DNA from: an uncultured Legionella sp.
GTDB taxonomy: Bacteria > Pseudomonadota > Gammaproteobacteria > Legionellales > Legionellaceae
NCBI RefSeq assembly: GCF_937871865.1
Contig: NZ_CALMPD010000255.1
Location: 1-49,086 of the forward strand
Length of the DNA stretch: 49,086 bases
Reading direction: 5' to 3'
The notes below the pieces were generated by a model. That model was not told the origin of the DNA. It saw nothing but the letters and a program-made list of their open reading frames with translations, and searched no databases. This document shows positions 36,463-44,951 of the stretch, one piece after another. The position numbers were made by a program, and so were the translations under genes. Every line of letters begins with the position of its first letter. Position 1 is the stretch's first letter.

Positions 36463-36900
36463 CCCTCTCCCCAACCCTCTACCGCGCTCACCTTCTGTGT
36501 TTTCAATAAATGACTGTCGCGGGCGAGGGAGTTTATGTTGTACAGTTCGTTGAAGTCAGCCTTACTGTTGAAATTTTGTCAAACAAGCTACTTCTTATCT
36601 TAAGTTTGAACAAAACACTCTAATAATGAAATTGCCGCCTGCACCTATGCTTGGGTGGGGAGCATTAGCTCAAATCTATCGTTCACTCTCTACCGCACTC
36701 ACCTTCTGTGTTTTCAATAATTTACTGTCGTGGGCGAGGGAATTTTATGTTTTTAAATTTATTGGATGAGGTATTTCAATTGCAATTTTTACTAATAAAA
36801 ACAGCCCACAGCCTTAAGTTTGAACCAATAGCCCCCTCGCCCGCGACCAATAAATGAACTGTGCGATGAACTCGTTCGCGGGAGAGAGTTGGGGAGAGGG
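36463..36900. repeat. Dispersed GC-rich inverted-repeat element, copy C
   Basis: The 24-base ends (36463-36486 and 36877-36900) are inverted copies with two mismatches, built from CCCTCTCCCC and CCCTCTACCGCG cores. Inside, the phrase CTCACCTTCTGTGTTTTCAA followed by TGGGCGAGGGA-like text appears twice (about 36486-36532 and 36697-36743). No gene is present in 36422-36987 apart from this element. Same family as 8715-9056. Confidence 0.75.
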
Positions 36901-36987
36901 CTTGGTTTGCGATTAATTCCAATTTCTTAGCGATTTTTTCCTATCTGCTCGTTGTCCCTAATACTTGAGTTCCCCAGAGCAATTTTT

Positions 36988-37215
36988 TTATTGCTGCGTG
37001 AAATCGTACAAATTCTTATACGTATGGAATTTCATCGCGTCTTCTTCTGTGACTGGTATTTGATAGTCTTCACTGAGGATGGCTAGCAGCTCAACAATTT
37101 TCAAAGAGTCTAATTGCAAATCCTCTATAAGAGCCGTATCGTTATTAATTTCTTCTGCTTTTGCTCCAGATAACTTGCAAATAATTTCTTTTAGTTGAGC
37201 GTCAGTTATTTTCAT
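36988..37215 (-). CDS. Acyl carrier protein (second copy)
   Basis: A 75-residue carrier protein with the phosphopantetheine serine S37 in LQLDSLKIVELL. Its acidic helix II (VELLAILSEDY) is typical of carriers that dock with fatty-acid-type enzymes. AGAGGA precedes the ATG by about five bases. It begins nine bases after the stop of the Bcr/CflA exporter gene, so both form one operon. The association of a dedicated carrier with an exporter beside the FAAL cluster suggests it carries an intermediate or the finished acyl chain before release, which is inference. Confidence 0.85.
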   Translation of the reverse strand: MKITDAQLKEIICKLSGAKAEEINNDTALIEDLQLDSLKIVELLAILSEDYQIPVTEEDAMKFHTYKNLYDFTQQ

Positions 37216-37224
37216 ATTGTCCTC

Positions 37225-38436
37225 TTAAGTTGTCGGCGATTCATCTCGAATCGCCAGATAATACCAAGCTGCCAGTGAGCTTAGACCAAATGCCAATAAT
37301 ATAACAGCCAAAGAATAATGTCCGAAACTTTTAAAAGCAGCAATACAGCCACTAGTCAATGCCGCACTAAAATCCTGCATACTGGCATATAAAGCCCCAG
37401 CTGTTCCTGCCATTTGAGGAAAAGGATGAAAAGCTCCAGCAAAGGCATTAATAAATGTGAAGCCTACCCCAATGCTAAACAAGGACACCGGAATCATAAT
37501 ACTTAACACATGCCTCATTCCCAGAATGGAACATAACAACATGCTCGCGCCACCAATAATCATAAACAACACACCAATCAAGACCATAAAAGAAACCCCT
37601 TTATGCATCACTAACTGACTGTTGACTATCCCGCTAATACAAATTGCACCAGCTATAAAAAAAGTTAATTGACCGAATTCAAGGGGACTCAATCCCAGCT
37701 CATTCTGAAATAAAAAAGGAGATATGGTCAGATAAGCAACCAAACCCGCCAAAGCAAAACAGGCGCATAAGGTGTATCCCAGAAACACTTTACTATGCAG
37801 CAAAATAGAATAATTAGACTTCATTACTCTTAATTTTGTTGCATCAGGATTGAGATGCTTATTCGTTTCAGGAAGAACATACAAAGCCATACACCAGACA
37901 GCTACTCCCAAAACAATTAAGAAGAGGAAATTGGCTCTCCAGTCAAAATGTTCCTGAATGTATCCACCTAAAGTAGGCGAAGCCGCCATTATAAAAATAC
38001 TGACTATGCCTACATAAGAGCCAATTTTGGCTAACATGCGATCAGTAAATAAATCACGAACCAGTGATCGCCCAACAGAATTACACACCCCAATACCAAA
38101 GCCTTGCAAAAAACGACCGAAGATCAGTACTGTTGTAGAAGGAGCCATAAAGCAAAATACACTTCCCATAATGCTTAATCCAACCCCAAATAAAATGGGT
38201 GGCTTACGCCCTATGCGATCGGATAATGGGCCATAAAAAACATGGGAAATCCCTAAACCTAACATAAAAAATGTCAAGGTTAATTGCAGTGTTGCTTCAT
38301 TACTTTGAAAAAATTTGGTAATGGCAGGTAAAGAAGGAACATATTGATCTGTAGTCGTTTGCATTAATGCCATCAGCATTAGAATGACAAAAATTAACAG
38401 CGGTTTTATAACTTGAGGATTCTGTTCCTGTTGCAT
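37225..38436 (-). CDS. Bcr/CflA-type MFS drug-resistance exporter
   Basis: A 403-residue MFS protein with 12 helices. QTTTDQYVPSLPAITKFF at the start, GLGISHVFYGPLSDRIGRKPPIL (MFS signature after TM2) and GFGIGVCNSVGRSLVRDLF are hallmarks of the Bcr/CflA drug:H+ antiporter family, which exports bicyclomycin, chloramphenicol and similar small molecules from the cytoplasm. AAGGAC precedes the ATG. It leads a two-gene operon with the second ACP. Given its place, it may export or give self-resistance to the product of the nearby cluster. Confidence 0.82.
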   Translation of the reverse strand: MQQEQNPQVIKPLLIFVILMLMALMQTTTDQYVPSLPAITKFFQSNEATLQLTLTFFMLGLGISHVFYGPLSDRIGRKPPILFGVGLSIMGSVFCFMAPSTTVLIFGRFLQGFGIGVCNSVGRSLVRDLFTDRMLAKIGSYVGIVSIFIMAASPTLGGYIQEHFDWRANFLFLIVLGVAVWCMALYVLPETNKHLNPDATKLRVMKSNYSILLHSKVFLGYTLCACFALAGLVAYLTISPFLFQNELGLSPLEFGQLTFFIAGAICISGIVNSQLVMHKGVSFMVLIGVLFMIIGGASMLLCSILGMRHVLSIMIPVSLFSIGVGFTFINAFAGAFHPFPQMAGTAGALYASMQDFSAALTSGCIAAFKSFGHYSLAVILLAFGLSSLAAWYYLAIRDESPTT

Positions 38437-38755
38437 TAACTGTCCTTATAAAATCGTATCGATCAGCCTGTCGAGACTCAATAATAATATTACCAGGATC
38501 TGCTTGCATCCAATGCACAAACTAACGGCACGTCAGAATTTTAGACTGGAAGGCTCGCCTCGCTGCCATAAAGTTAAGGATTTTTGGCCGTCATCCGAGA
38601 AGCTAGCCACGAAGGAGCTGCCTCCCCTTAGGCCTATTTACCTTTTTACAATAGCAAAAATAGCTATTTTATAAAGTAGATCATTTACAAACACAGTTAA
38701 ATTGTATAGTAATAAGGAGAATAAATCCCTTAATTTATAATAAAAAAGGTTATAT
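38437..38755. other. Divergent intergenic region
   Basis: This gap lies between the exporter and the sterol-desaturase-type gene. It contains a 14-base perfect palindrome AAAATAGCTATTTT (38657-38670), which could be an operator, and GC-richer text near 38560-38635 that may be remnant repeat. No gene is seen; no promoter can be called securely. Confidence 0.4.
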
Positions 38756-39985
38756 ATGGACATAAATTTCATGCTTCTTGCATCTCCTATATTCCTGATA
38801 TTAATAGGAATTGAATTTATCATCTCCATATATAAGAAAAACAGGCTCTATCTTTTAAACGACACAGTTAATAATTTCTGCAGCGGGATACTAGAAGAAA
38901 TAGGCACCCTGCCCTTTCGTGGATTTATCCTATTCAGTTATTATTATTTATACGAACATTATGCCTATTTCACGATTAATCCTCATTCCGCGCTCTCCTG
39001 GTTTTTACTTTGGCTAGGCGTTGATTTTTGCTATTACTGGTATCATAGAGCAAGCCACAGAAATAACTTCTTTTGGATGGGCCACTCGGTGCATCATCAA
39101 AGCGAACAGTACAATTTATCTGTTGCATTAAGACAAGGATTTTTTCAGACTATGTCTTCCTGGGTATTTTATTTACCCTTGGCTTTAATCGGGTTCCCGA
39201 CCTGGATGTTTATTGCCGTCGTAGGCCTTAATACCATCTACCAATTTTGGCTACACACCCCATTCATTAATAAAATGGGGTGGTTTGAACTATTATTTAA
39301 TACCCCATCTCATCATCGAGTGCACCATGGAAAAAACCCACAATACATCGACAAGAATTACGCTGGTAGTTTAATTATCTGGGACAAGTTATTTGGCACT
39401 TTTGAACCAGAAGATGAACCTGCCGAGTATGGTGTAACTGAACCACTGGACTCATGGAATCCCTTCTACGCCAATATAAAAGTCATTAAAGACATCCTGC
39501 ATTATGGAAAAGGTTTAAGTAATAAATTCAATATGCTCCGAGCGTTGTTTATGCCTCCTGAATGGATAATTAATCGATTACAGCAAGATGGCGTCCCAAT
39601 AGTTAAAAGATCTACACCGCCTCCGAATACCCAGTCACCAATTATTTATATGATATTGAATACAGCCATGGCTGTTATTTTATATACTTATTTATCAATG
39701 GTTTTTAATCCACATACCCCGGGCTCATGGAGCATTGCAGCTATAATATTACTGACCCTGTTCTTGCTCGGAAAAGTAGCGAACGGTAACTTGAATATAC
39801 AATGGCTAGAAACAATACGTGCTGTATTTGTAAGTTTAAGTATTATGTACTTGACTCATAATCTGATTCTTGCAGTGGGTGTTGGAATCTTATTTTTTAT
39901 TTGTAATCATTTGCTTGGTCATTATCGTTCGTTTAGAGTTTTTTCATGCTTCATTCGCGAACAAAGAGGTGCATCACCAAAGTAA
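38756..39985 (+). CDS. Sterol desaturase/fatty acid hydroxylase superfamily membrane protein
   Basis: A 409-residue membrane di-iron enzyme. The histidine clusters are HRASH (97-101), HSVHH (110-114), H167 and HHRVHH (186-191), as in the fatty acid hydroxylase superfamily, including alkylglycerol monooxygenase-like proteins. These use O2 and electrons to hydroxylate or desaturate lipids in the membrane. At least six hydrophobic helices are visible; the last 120 residues form three further ones beyond the usual core, giving a longer protein than a minimal desaturase (about 270-300). AAGG precedes the ATG. Its substrate is unknown; a role with the neighbouring acyl cluster is possible but only by position. 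Confidence 0.8.
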   Translation: MDINFMLLASPIFLILIGIEFIISIYKKNRLYLLNDTVNNFCSGILEEIGTLPFRGFILFSYYYLYEHYAYFTINPHSALSWFLLWLGVDFCYYWYHRASHRNNFFWMGHSVHHQSEQYNLSVALRQGFFQTMSSWVFYLPLALIGFPTWMFIAVVGLNTIYQFWLHTPFINKMGWFELLFNTPSHHRVHHGKNPQYIDKNYAGSLIIWDKLFGTFEPEDEPAEYGVTEPLDSWNPFYANIKVIKDILHYGKGLSNKFNMLRALFMPPEWIINRLQQDGVPIVKRSTPPPNTQSPIIYMILNTAMAVILYTYLSMVFNPHTPGSWSIAAIILLTLFLLGKVANGNLNIQWLETIRAVFVSLSIMYLTHNLILAVGVGILFFICNHLLGHYRSFRVFSCFIREQRGASPK

Positions 39986-40034
39986 TGATTCAAAAACATA
40001 CTTGGAGAAACAGCTTCATTAAAGGAATTGCAAG

Positions 40035-40220
40035 ATGATAAATTTTAAATCAATTAAAAAACGCATGGTTGTTTTAACTCTATTACTCAATAGCACATTT
40101 ATTGTGTCTTCCTGCGCATCAACATCCAATGGTAGTGCCACTTACTCAGCATCAGATGCAGCTGGCGGAGGTATTGGAAGTGGCGGAGCTGGAGGGGGAG
40201 GTCCCGGTGGAGGACGCTAA
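40035..40220 (+). CDS. Small glycine-rich lipoprotein
   Basis: A 61-residue protein with a type II signal: positively charged start, hydrophobic LTLLLNSTFIV and a lipobox-like VSSC, giving a mature lipoprotein of about 35 residues. The mature part is Ser/Thr-rich, then almost pure glycine (GGGIGSGGAGGGGPGGGR). AAAGGAATTG precedes the ATG. It may be in the transcript of the sterol-desaturase gene 49 bases upstream. Function is unknown. Confidence 0.65.
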   Translation: MINFKSIKKRMVVLTLLLNSTFIVSSCASTSNGSATYSASDAAGGGIGSGGAGGGGPGGGR

Positions 40221-40455
40221 GAACAGTTCACATCGTATTTAAACACGTGCACATATGGCGGCACTTAATCCTCTTTTTGATTGAAGTGCTGCATAACAAA
40301 ATCCAGGACAGCCCGTTTCACTACCTTTACCTCATTACCTCGATAAGCTAACCAATTGAATATATATTGAGGGAAATTATCGCCATAAATATTCACTCAT
40401 AATCTATATGGGTACATTCAGTATTAGATTGCACTTTGATGAGCATTTTTTATCA

Positions 40456-42294
40456 TCAAGATAATTCAAGATCCGCCAAATACGGCCGCTCAAACTCGTT
40501 GCGGACGATGCCTTCTTTCAACTCCTCCGGCAAGAACCCCGCAGTCTGAGCATCCCACATCGATTTGTAAAGACCATTTTGCTCTATTAACTCATCATGG
40601 GTTCCGTCTTCGACGATTACTCCTTTATCAAATACCAGAATTCTATCCATATTGAGCAGGGTTGATAGTTTATGAGCTACTACTATTGTTGTTCTATTTT
40701 CACAGAGTGGTTTTAGAGATTCTTGTATGTATTCTTCGGTTAGGGAATCGAGCTGGGAAGTTGCTTCATCTAAAATGAGGATGGAGGAATGATGCAGAAA
40801 TGCACGAGCTATCGCGATTCGTTGTCTTTGGCCACCAGAGAGCTTGGTTCCGCGTTCTCCTACCATAGTATCAAATCCTTTAGAAAGATTTTGGATGAAA
40901 TCGGTACAATTGGCTTTGAATGCTGCGGTGAATACTTCTTCTTGTGTGCAGCCCTCTTTTCCGTACTTTATGTTTTCCAGCAGAGTCCGGTGGAATAAAT
41001 GAGTATCTTGCGGAATCATACTGATTCCTTTTCTTAATGAATATTGACTTACTTGGCTAATGTCTTGGTTATCTATCAGTATTGTTCCGCTTTGTATATC
41101 AAAATAGCGCAGTAACAAATTAATAAAGGTGGTTTTTCCGCTGCCTGAATAGCCGACCAGCCCCACTTTCTGCTTTGCTGGAATTATCAAAGTTTTATTG
41201 TTAAATAACTTTAACCCTTCTTTATGATGAAAGGTTACGTTTTCAAAACGAATCTCACCTTGAGTTACTTTGAGCTCCCCTGCATTGACAGGATCTTTTA
41301 CTTCTATTGGCAATGATAATATTGCCAGAGCTTGTTTTACTATGCCTATTTCTATAAAAAGATCGGATAAAGCATTACTAAGGCTCCACATTTGGTTCAT
41401 TATGGCGAAAGAGGTTGTGAAGATAAACACCAGATCGCCTGTACTTATTAATTGCTTTTGCCAAAAACTGACAACCGAATAAATCATCACGACCAGCATG
41501 ATGCTTACGGGGATATCAACCAACAATCGAAATAAGTTGATAAAAAGTACTAGTCGCTTATTACTCTGAATTTCTTGATTTTGGGTGTTCCAGATGTACT
41601 TTTTTTCATATTTATTTTGGGCAAACAGCTTCACAGTATTGATATTGCTTAGAGAGTCCACAATTTTTCCATTCAGCTTGCTTTTATCTTCTGAGTTTAC
41701 TTTAGCTAACGTGTTTATGTGTTTCGCTGAATACAGGCTAATTATTAATTGAACGATAATCCAGGTTAAGAGAATAAAGGCGAACCAAGGATTAATGGTC
41801 ATCATAAAAAACATGGAAACAGTGATTGCGGCAAAGGTTGTTAATACGTTCCAGGAAATTATTTTACGAATCGCTTCTATTGAACGCGGTAAATCACTGA
41901 TCTTGTTCGCCAGATTCCCTGCCAGCTGATTCGAGAAAAAATGATGAGAGTGTTGAATCAGATAACTGTATACAGTCATTCTGATATTGGCCTGCAATTT
42001 TGGCACAATATAAGCCTGCCACCAGTTTTGCAGCCGCAAAATAGTAATAAAACCAAACCAGGCCCCCCCACCTAGCCATAAAGCAGGGGCTATTTCTTCA
42101 AAAATGGTCGATTTGTTCCCTTGATGATTGGAGATTCCATCCACTATCATTTTTAGGGAATAAGGAATCACGTTACTTTCCAATATCATTGCCACTGGTG
42201 CTATAAAAAAAAGAAAATACGTCCAGGGGCTTTGTTTTATGAAGTGCCAAACAAAATGATGTATTTTATGAGGTAATCGTTGTAAGTCAGACAT
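40456..42294 (-). CDS. ABC exporter half-transporter (fused permease and ATPase)
   Basis: A 612-residue type I ABC exporter with an N-terminal six-helix domain (about 20-310) and a C-terminal nucleotide-binding domain. The latter has Walker A GYSGSGKT (381-388), Q-loop IPQDTHLF, signature LSGGQ (485-489), Walker B ILILDE (505-510) and H541 in VVAHKLST, so it should hydrolyse ATP. It would act as a homodimer in the inner membrane. Substrate (lipid, peptide or drug) is not readable. The ATG at 42294 follows AAGGA at seven bases; a GTG two codons upstream is less likely. No partner gene is nearby. Confidence 0.88.
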   Translation of the reverse strand: MSDLQRLPHKIHHFVWHFIKQSPWTYFLFFIAPVAMILESNVIPYSLKMIVDGISNHQGNKSTIFEEIAPALWLGGGAWFGFITILRLQNWWQAYIVPKLQANIRMTVYSYLIQHSHHFFSNQLAGNLANKISDLPRSIEAIRKIISWNVLTTFAAITVSMFFMMTINPWFAFILLTWIIVQLIISLYSAKHINTLAKVNSEDKSKLNGKIVDSLSNINTVKLFAQNKYEKKYIWNTQNQEIQSNKRLVLFINLFRLLVDIPVSIMLVVMIYSVVSFWQKQLISTGDLVFIFTTSFAIMNQMWSLSNALSDLFIEIGIVKQALAILSLPIEVKDPVNAGELKVTQGEIRFENVTFHHKEGLKLFNNKTLIIPAKQKVGLVGYSGSGKTTFINLLLRYFDIQSGTILIDNQDISQVSQYSLRKGISMIPQDTHLFHRTLLENIKYGKEGCTQEEVFTAAFKANCTDFIQNLSKGFDTMVGERGTKLSGGQRQRIAIARAFLHHSSILILDEATSQLDSLTEEYIQESLKPLCENRTTIVVAHKLSTLLNMDRILVFDKGVIVEDGTHDELIEQNGLYKSMWDAQTAGFLPEELKEGIVRNEFERPYLADLELS

Positions 42295-42452
42295 ATGCAC
42301 ATCCTTGTATAAAAATCTGGTACTTCTTCACAATTAAGATATCAAAGCTTAGCCAAAAGGGAAGCTTTTCAAGAGAACAAGCTGATAAAAGCCCCAAAAA
42401 ACAGCATATTTTAGACTGGATGTACTATCATTAATCTATAGGCAATCAATGG

Positions 42453-42710
42453 ATGGCTAAGATGTTGGTTATTAAACAGAAAATCACTCTCTTGCTTTTG
42501 CTGCTTCCCCTATTGGCTTATGCAGAGAATCTGACTAATCCCTACATGATTCCGATAAAAATAAACATGCAGGATTGTATTAAAGAAAATACGAAGGACT
42601 GTCTGCGATCCACTTGTATAGCCTCTCCCGCTTCATGTCATTCAGAATGCGCGGCAAATTCTTCAGATAAGTGCAAGATGTTGTCGCGCCAAACTATTTA
42701 TGATGATTAG
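42453..42710 (+). CDS. Small exported cysteine-rich protein
   Basis: An 85-residue protein with a signal peptide (KITLLLLLLPLLAYA, cut before ENLTNP). The mature part of about 60 residues has six cysteines (in DCIKE, DCLRS, TCIAS, SCHSE, ECAAN, KCKML), an even number that suggests three disulfides in the periplasm or outside. The family is not recognised. The ATG at 42462 is an alternative start. Its stop is three bases from that of the convergent MAPEG gene. Confidence 0.55.
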   Translation: MAKMLVIKQKITLLLLLLPLLAYAENLTNPYMIPIKINMQDCIKENTKDCLRSTCIASPASCHSECAANSSDKCKMLSRQTIYDD

Positions 42711-42713
42711 GAG

Positions 42714-43115
42714 CTAGGGAATACATAACCATAATATAGAAACACAGGAGGCAAAACCGATAAACCAGACCGTTGATCTTAATGTAGCGAAATTCATTAA
42801 ATACAAAAAGATATAAATGATACGAGATAGTACATAAAGGATAGCAAGATTCACGATAGTTGCGGTAATATGATTGGTTGCTATTGCAGTCAATGCGGCG
42901 GCAGAAAATACAGCCAAAGATTCAAAGCAATTTTGATGAGCACCAACAGCCCGCGCACCAAAGCCTTCAAGTTGTGATTGTTGTGCTCTTGGGTGATGAT
43001 TGTCATACCCCCCTTTTGCTTTTTGCATCGCATAACCAACTGGCAATTTGGTCAGATAAGGCATGATAACCGTGATAAGCAAACAAACAATTAAAGTATT
43101 CATTGTAGAATTCAT
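42714..43115 (-). CDS. MAPEG family membrane protein
   Basis: A 133-residue inner-membrane protein with four helices, the usual size for the MAPEG family (membrane-associated proteins in eicosanoid and glutathione metabolism). The hallmark R-A-x-x-A-H-x-N-x-x-E is here ARAVGAHQNCFESLAVF, the loop that contacts glutathione in active members. Bacterial members are mostly uncharacterised. ATG 43115 or 43103 could be the start; neither ribosome site is decisive. Confidence 0.85.
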   Translation of the reverse strand: MNSTMNTLIVCLLITVIMPYLTKLPVGYAMQKAKGGYDNHHPRAQQSQLEGFGARAVGAHQNCFESLAVFSAAALTAIATNHITATIVNLAILYVLSRIIYIFLYLMNFATLRSTVWFIGFASCVSILWLCIP

Positions 43116-43303
43116 CCTGAATGTTAAGGGTGGCGTATTTTTTGCTTTTTTATTAAATCAGCAAAAAGCCAAGCGTCTAATAAAACAAAATACATCATAA
43201 CGAGATTAAAGAACTTGTTCAATTTATAAATTATGGCTTAAGATTATTAACTACATAAAAATATTAATAAATTTTTGCTCATACAAGGATTGGGAGAACA
43301 AAA

Positions 43304-44518
43304 GTGAATGATATCAGTCGCGGTGCTATAGGAGTCAGAGGTTTAGATGATGCTGAAATGGATTTCCAGTTAATTCGACAATTAGGGGCAAGTGCTTATC
43401 GAGGATCATCAATAGGTGAATGCCTTACTATTGCTCACAATATGTCTGACGGTACTCCTGAAGATTGGGTAAGGGAATTTGAACGTCTTGCTGAATGGCA
43501 AAAAAAAGACGGTATGGAGCGCTTAGTAAAAAATCATATTATCAGCGGCAGGGAACAGCTTTTGAAAGCATCAAACTCCTATCGTGCAGCAGAATATTAT
43601 TCACCATGCACCTCCGAGCACCACAGAAAATTAGGACTAAATTCAGCGGACTGCTTTTCTACGGCGGTTTCGAACATGGAATATCACTTTGAAAACCATT
43701 CGATTCCATATAAAGACATCAATTTGCCTGCTTATTTTATTTCTCCAGAAAATGATGGCGAAAAACGAAGCACCATTATGATAGTCAGTGGCTTTGATGG
43801 AACCATAGAAGAAGAATTTATAATGCGTGGTCTTGCTGCAGTGGAACGGGGCTTCAACGTCATTCATTTCGCAGGTCCAGGACAAATGGATGTATTTAGA
43901 AAATACCCCGATACCTTTTTTGAACCTGATTTTGAATCAGCAGTACATCGTGTCATTAATTACTTTGAATTCAGACATGAAGTTGACATGCATACCTTGA
44001 CCTTAATGGGCATTAGCTTTGGAGGTTATTTTGCGACTCGTGCTGCCTGTCATGAACCACGAATAAAAGCGCTTATAGCAAATTCACCGATTCTTGATTT
44101 ACATGATTATATGAGTTCTTTTGTCATGATGGATCCATGCAAAATGTCTGACTCAGATGATTTTACAATCGATGATTTGTCATCAATACCCGATGATGTA
44201 ATGTCCCCACAATTAAAGATACAATCAGAACAACTCATCAGACGGTTTGGCCAAAACTCTTTTAAAGCAACCTTTGAGTATTTAAAACAATTTACCGTTG
44301 GCGATTCATTTAAAAATTTAAAAATTCCATCTCTTGCTTTACTGGGAAGCAGTGAGGGGCACGAACCTAAGAAACAATTCGAAAAATTCTGTGCTCAAAC
44401 CAAAGCAAGTCATTATGAATTCAGTGATTTCGAAGGAGCTGGAGGTCATTGCCAGATTGGAAATACAGTGTTCGCCAACGCGGTTGTGTATGACTGGCTG
44501 GAGAATTTATTCTGCTGA
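43304..44518 (+). CDS. Alpha/beta-hydrolase, FrsA/dihydropseudooxynicotine-hydrolase-like
   Basis: A 404-residue cytosolic hydrolase with a helical N-terminal cap (residues 20-125) and a catalytic domain. The nucleophile elbow is GISFGGY (S238), the oxyanion region is VSGFDGTIEE and the C-terminal GAGGHCQIG supplies the probable catalytic His. This architecture fits the FrsA/2,6-dihydropseudooxynicotine-hydrolase-like group (esterases and C-C hydrolases). GTG at 43304 is the start: GGGAG lies seven bases before it and an overlapping ATG is out of frame. No operon partner; substrate unknown. Confidence 0.75.
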   Translation: MNDISRGAIGVRGLDDAEMDFQLIRQLGASAYRGSSIGECLTIAHNMSDGTPEDWVREFERLAEWQKKDGMERLVKNHIISGREQLLKASNSYRAAEYYSPCTSEHHRKLGLNSADCFSTAVSNMEYHFENHSIPYKDINLPAYFISPENDGEKRSTIMIVSGFDGTIEEEFIMRGLAAVERGFNVIHFAGPGQMDVFRKYPDTFFEPDFESAVHRVINYFEFRHEVDMHTLTLMGISFGGYFATRAACHEPRIKALIANSPILDLHDYMSSFVMMDPCKMSDSDDFTIDDLSSIPDDVMSPQLKIQSEQLIRRFGQNSFKATFEYLKQFTVGDSFKNLKIPSLALLGSSEGHEPKKQFEKFCAQTKASHYEFSDFEGAGGHCQIGNTVFANAVVYDWLENLFC

Positions 44519-44636
44519 CACTATATATTCAATATTTCCTGAGAAGGCTCCCGAGTCGAAAAAATTAAAAGCCCGGATTCAGCACAGGCGAGAAACCATT
44601 TTTCAAGTTACTTCCTTACTTTGTCTGAAGAATGGA

Positions 44637-44736
44637 TTCCCGCCTGCGCGGGAACGACACAATTAAGGTCAGTTTGTTCAATACCCTCCCCTCCTGTTGA
44701 TTGTACACAAATATGCCAGGATTCCTCAGAGCACAG
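44637..44736. repeat. Dispersed repeat, copy 2
   Basis: Matches 25228-25310 in the order TTCCCGCCTGCGCGG, ACGACACAATT, GGTCAGTTTGTTCAATA, CCTCCTGTTGA-like text and TCCTCAGAGCAC, with about 20 extra bases before the last block. The 15-base left core forms a hairpin (CCCGC-CTGC-GCGGG). Confidence 0.75.
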
Positions 44737-44842
44737 CAAAATCCGGGAAGCCCATGCTCAGCATGGTACATTTTTATATAGGTGCCCGGATACACTGCTC
44801 AATCCTTTCAATTAATTAAAATTACTGTCAAACCCGAAATTA

Positions 44843-44904
44843 ATTCAAAAATTTGAATGGTTTAACTTTACTGACTTCAACCCAGCAACCTCTTCTGCTA
44901 TCAT
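44843..44904 (+). promoter_or_regulatory. Candidate operator and promoter of the URC operon
   Basis: A palindrome ATTCAAAAATTTGAAT (44843-44858, 7-bp arms, 2-base centre) lies 17 bases before a -35-like TTCAAC (44876-44881), which is followed after 17 bases by TATCAT (44899-44904). It would yield a leader of about 40 bases before the ATG at 44952. Read by eye; not tested. Confidence 0.35.
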
Positions 44905-44951
44905 AAATCAAGAAAACAGGAATCAGCCTTGTAACTAAAGGAATTAGTACC

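Larger units (their letters stand above)
44519..44951. other. Intergenic region with repeat and URC promoter area
   Basis: This gap holds copy 2 of the dispersed repeat (44637-44736) and, next to the URC operon, a possible operator palindrome and promoter (44843-44904). The open frames running through it are not supported. Confidence 0.5.

Noticed and set aside
36422..36987. Transposon with transposase
   Set aside because: Inverted ends are present but no open frame of transposase size lies between them.
43304..43310. ATG start for the FrsA-like hydrolase
   Set aside because: The ATG at this place is out of frame; the in-frame GTG has the well-spaced ribosome site.
44334..44815. Open frames across the 3' end of the hydrolase gene and the dispersed repeat
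   Set aside because: They are shadows of the hydrolase gene or run through non-coding repeat; no start signals.
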